Positions 5,939 to 8,077 of a stretch of DNA of 8,077 nt are shown piece by piece; the stretch's first letter is position 1, and each line of letters starts with the position of its first letter. The DNA is from Bacteroidales bacterium (GTDB lineage Bacteria; Bacteroidota; Bacteroidia; Bacteroidales; S143-33). Under the pieces are notes generated by a model. That model made no database searches and was not told the origin of the DNA. It saw only the letters and a program-made list of their open reading frames with translations. Where the stretch lies: positions 1 to 8,077 of the forward strand of contig JALWNS010000132.1 of assembly GCA_027083655.1 (NCBI GenBank). Reading direction: 5' to 3'. Position numbers and translations under genes: made by a program.

Positions 5939-7054
5939 ATGAAACGAATTATCTATTTAATGGCCATATTATTATTGATGTTTACAGGCTGTAAGCCCAA
6001 GGACACAGGGGAGGACCAAACCATCTTACCTCCTTCATTTACTGTCGAAATACCTGATGCTCTCAAGTCTGACCAAGAACCAGAAGAGAAAGCCCTAACA
6101 GATACAACACAGGGGGCCAGGTTATACGAATATTTACGATATTTCATCCACGTCGGCGACAATGCAGCACAGATAGTACAGAATATTATTAATAAAATTC
6201 ACGAATACAATCTAAGCCAGAACGTTAGCTTTTCCTACACTGGTGACGATGGCCGTGTCAAAAACGTAGTAGTTAAAAGTGATGTTGAGTTTGATGGCCA
6301 ACAATGGGAATATGGCATGCAAATAACTGATGCAGAGCTGGAAAGCAACAGTGACAAAGGTATAGCTATGGAGGTTTTCTGGAATCTATATCCTGTCGAG
6401 GGAATAGCAATCCTCAAACCTTCTTACATCGACCAGGTAAATTATGGAAACTGGGGAGAGGCAATGATTAAAATTCAATATAGTGAGGCTAATCCTTATT
6501 TCTACGAAAAATACATGATTGTTAGTGCTACTGACCTGCCTATGGATACTAACAGGTTTGCCGTTAAAAACCTCAAAATGTTCGTTGGACAAAACTCAAC
6601 CTACGTAGACGTATACGGTAATACGCAACATCCAAATGCCTGGCTCCTAATCCCTGACCACAAAGGTTATGACTGGGCTTTCGTTGCATCTTCATTCCCA
6701 ACAGAAGGTATAGCACTGGCCCAGGTTGGACTGCCTCCTGATACCCTCAACGAATCAAGCCGCCAGGTTTTATTAGAAGATTATTCACTTTATAAGGTAC
6801 TAAAAAATGAAATAACCCAGTGGTACTTCGAACAAAATAATGCTTACCCAGACTCCCTTTTGTTAGAACAATATCTAACTGACGCCCAGGGTCCTGCACA
6901 TTTCAACACCAGTGGTTTTATTCCTTCCACATTAGCCATTAATCCTATGTTTAGGGACCTGGAAGACTTTATCCTGAACCTGAGCCCTTATAATCCGTAC
7001 GAAATAGCCCACATGAATATCTATTTTGCACTTAACCTTACCCAAAAAAAATAA
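5939..7054 (+). CDS. predicted lipoprotein of unrecognised family
   Basis: I do not recognise this 371-residue family. The N-terminus MKRIIYLMAILLLMFTGC is a lipoprotein signal with Cys18 in the lipobox (MFTGC); it is the only cysteine in the protein. The residues after it (KPKDTGEDQ) are charged, with acidic residues at several positions. That loosely resembles surface-export signals of Bacteroidota lipoproteins but is not a clear match. Residues about 19-55 look like a flexible acidic, proline-containing linker. Residues about 57-92 look helical (ARLYEYLRYFIHVGDNAA and on). The rest alternates like beta-sheet and is rich in Tyr, Trp and Asn; a helical stretch near 270-310 precedes the C-terminus. 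No catalytic motif is evident. It stands alone, divergent from the operon and convergent with the ROK gene, and has its own candidate promoter and terminator. It ends in a run of eight A bases just before TAA. Confidence 0.88.
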   Translation: MKRIIYLMAILLLMFTGCKPKDTGEDQTILPPSFTVEIPDALKSDQEPEEKALTDTTQGARLYEYLRYFIHVGDNAAQIVQNIINKIHEYNLSQNVSFSYTGDDGRVKNVVVKSDVEFDGQQWEYGMQITDAELESNSDKGIAMEVFWNLYPVEGIAILKPSYIDQVNYGNWGEAMIKIQYSEANPYFYEKYMIVSATDLPMDTNRFAVKNLKMFVGQNSTYVDVYGNTQHPNAWLLIPDHKGYDWAFVASSFPTEGIALAQVGLPPDTLNESSRQVLLEDYSLYKVLKNEITQWYFEQNNAYPDSLLLEQYLTDAQGPAHFNTSGFIPSTLAINPMFRDLEDFILNLSPYNPYEIAHMNIYFALNLTQKK

Positions 7055-7070
7055 TGTCCACTTAACATAC

Positions 7071-7126
7071 AAAAAAGGCGACGGCTCCGTTTAAAGATAT
7101 TTTTTAGCAGTGCCGTCGCCTTTTTT
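7071..7126. terminator. bidirectional Rho-independent terminator
   Basis: The arm AAAAAAGGCGACGGC (7071-7085) is exactly complementary to GCCGTCGCCTTTTTT (7112-7126). This gives a 15-bp stem with a 9-bp GC-rich core and a 26-base AT-rich loop. The A-run and T-run provide a U-tract on either strand. It lies 16 bases after the lipoprotein stop and about 60 bases past the ROK stop, so it should end both convergent transcripts. A weak second hairpin (TTTA-G-GCTA-TTT-TAGC-TAAA, 7135-7154) lies between it and the ROK stop. Confidence 0.93.
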
Positions 7127-7185
7127 GTTCACTTTTTAGGCTATTTTAGCTAAACACATTAAGGTAGACCTGCATGGAACAGACT

Positions 7186-8077
7186 TTATTTTACGTCTTC
7201 CCATATTAGTGCCGCAGCACCTAACACTGCTCCTTTCTTGTCCAACAGGGCAGAAGGCAATATTTTTACTTTACTGCGAAACGCTTTTAAAAGCTGTCTT
7301 TCCATCTCTGCCTGTGCCTCTGGAATGATCAAAGGATGGGCATTAGCCACCCCACCATATAGGAAGATAGCCTCAGGATCGTACAGATGTACAAGATCGG
7401 CCAGTTTATTACCTAATATTTGTGCTGTTCTTTTATATGTCTCTATTGCTATATAATCACCCTTTTGCGCCTGTAGATATATATCACGTGGGTTAAGCCC
7501 TTCTTGTCCTCCCAACTCCCTGTATGTTAACTCTATACCTCTAATAGACACATAGGTTTCCAGGCAGCCCCGGCGGCCACAATTGCATTGCCGACCTTGT
7601 GGGTCAACTTGGGTATGGCCGAATTCTCCTGCCAGGCCATGCTGCCCATACAAAACGCGTCCATCCACCACTATGCCGCTACCAAGACCCGTTCCCAAAG
7701 TTATAACAGAAAAATGTTTCATATCTTTTCCTGCACCAAAAACCAGCTCTCCATGAGCAACTGCATTTGCATCATTAGTTAATTTCGTAGGGATACCTGT
7801 AGCTTCATAAGTCATACGTTGTAAGGGGATGATTCCCTGCCATGGCATATTTGGTGCATATTCTATAGCGCCGGTATAATAATTAGCAGTAGGTGCGCCT
7901 ATTCCAATGCCTATTATCCGCCAATCATTACCACTTCTCATTTTGTCTATTGACTGTGCAAGCTGTGCAACAAAATCCTCGGCACGTACAAAATCTGCAG
8001 TTTTCCACCGGAAAGATAAAAGTAGATTACCCAAATGATCAACAATACCTACTTCTATATTGGTTCCTCCAATATCA
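7186..8077 (-). CDS. ROK-family sugar kinase (glucokinase-like), 5' end outside the window
   Basis: ROK proteins are mostly cytoplasmic ATP-dependent hexose or N-acetylhexosamine kinases, and some are regulators. The visible 296 residues begin DIGGTNIEVGIVD, the ATP phosphate-binding motif normally found about 8-12 residues from the N-terminus, so only a few codons are missing. Other hallmarks, numbered from that D, are the catalytic Asp in LTNDANA (D102), the second phosphate motif LGTGLGSG (127-134), the sugar-binding EFGH (151-154), and the zinc motif H154 with C164, C166 and C171 in CNCGRRGCLETY. No DNA-binding helix-turn-helix fits before the motif in the visible part, which favours a kinase over a NagC-like repressor. 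The substrate (glucose, N-acetylglucosamine or N-acetylmannosamine) cannot be decided. The first plausible in-window start, a TTG at 8034, is internal because the frame continues upstream through DIGGTN. Confidence 0.93.
   Translation of the reverse strand, partial: DIGGTNIEVGIVDHLGNLLLSFRWKTADFVRAEDFVAQLAQSIDKMRSGNDWRIIGIGIGAPTANYYTGAIEYAPNMPWQGIIPLQRMTYEATGIPTKLTNDANAVAHGELVFGAGKDMKHFSVITLGTGLGSGIVVDGRVLYGQHGLAGEFGHTQVDPQGRQCNCGRRGCLETYVSIRGIELTYRELGGQEGLNPRDIYLQAQKGDYIAIETYKRTAQILGNKLADLVHLYDPEAIFLYGGVANAHPLIIPEAQAEMERQLLKAFRSKVKILPSALLDKKGAVLGAAALIWEDVK

Noticed and set aside
7135..7154. Small hairpin downstream of the ROK stop
   Set aside because: It needs a bulged G, is AT-rich, and is redundant next to the strong bidirectional terminator.
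8032..8034. TTG start for the ROK gene giving a 282-residue protein
   Set aside because: The frame continues upstream to the window edge and encodes DIGGTNIEVGIVD, the essential ATP-binding motif, so this TTG is an internal leucine codon.

Overview
The window looks like a chromosomal segment of a member of the Bacteroidota, probably Bacteroidales-like. The DNA is AT-rich and the start codons have A-rich leaders with no convincing Shine-Dalgarno sequences. The best promoter candidates have the TTTG / TAnnTTTG-like layout of this phylum. The long outer-membrane protein and the lipoprotein also fit. No RNA genes, CRISPR arrays or phage genes are visible. The lineage is inferred from style and gene content, not from a marker comparison.

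Left edge (1-287): the first 35 codons of a minus-strand transposase run off the window at position 1. They resemble the N-terminus of IS1634-type (IS4-superfamily) enzymes. The element's outer end must lie between about 107 and 287, and a candidate terminal repeat sits at 149-174. Next comes a tight minus-strand cluster, read from 5790 down to 288. It encodes a gamma-class carbonic anhydrase-like hexapeptide protein, RecR, a 1099-residue exported protein and an exported endonuclease/exonuclease/phosphatase (EEP) family enzyme. Spacings of 4, 11 and 10 bases, or an 11-base overlap if an earlier start is used for the last gene, suggest one operon. The 1099-residue protein is the most unusual gene: a degenerate gluzincin-like domain, TolB/PD40 propeller repeats and a C-terminal beta-barrel carrying the RGY hallmark of the Omp85 superfamily.

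Middle (5791-5938): a 148-base divergent intergenic region separates the operon from a plus-strand lipoprotein gene. It holds a perfect FNR-consensus palindrome (TTGAT-N4-ATCAA), a second perfect palindrome (ATGTAA-TT-TTACAT) and one plausible promoter in each direction.

Right part (5939-8077): the 371-residue lipoprotein has no family I recognise. It converges on a ROK-family sugar kinase read from the right edge. A bidirectional terminator with a perfect 15-bp stem separates them. The ROK gene is truncated by the window, but its DIGGTN phosphate-binding motif is present at the very edge.

Most of the window is ordinary core or housekeeping sequence. The points worth a second look are the zincin-propeller-Omp85 architecture, its operon partners, the FNR-like site, the unrecognised lipoprotein and the clipped insertion sequence.
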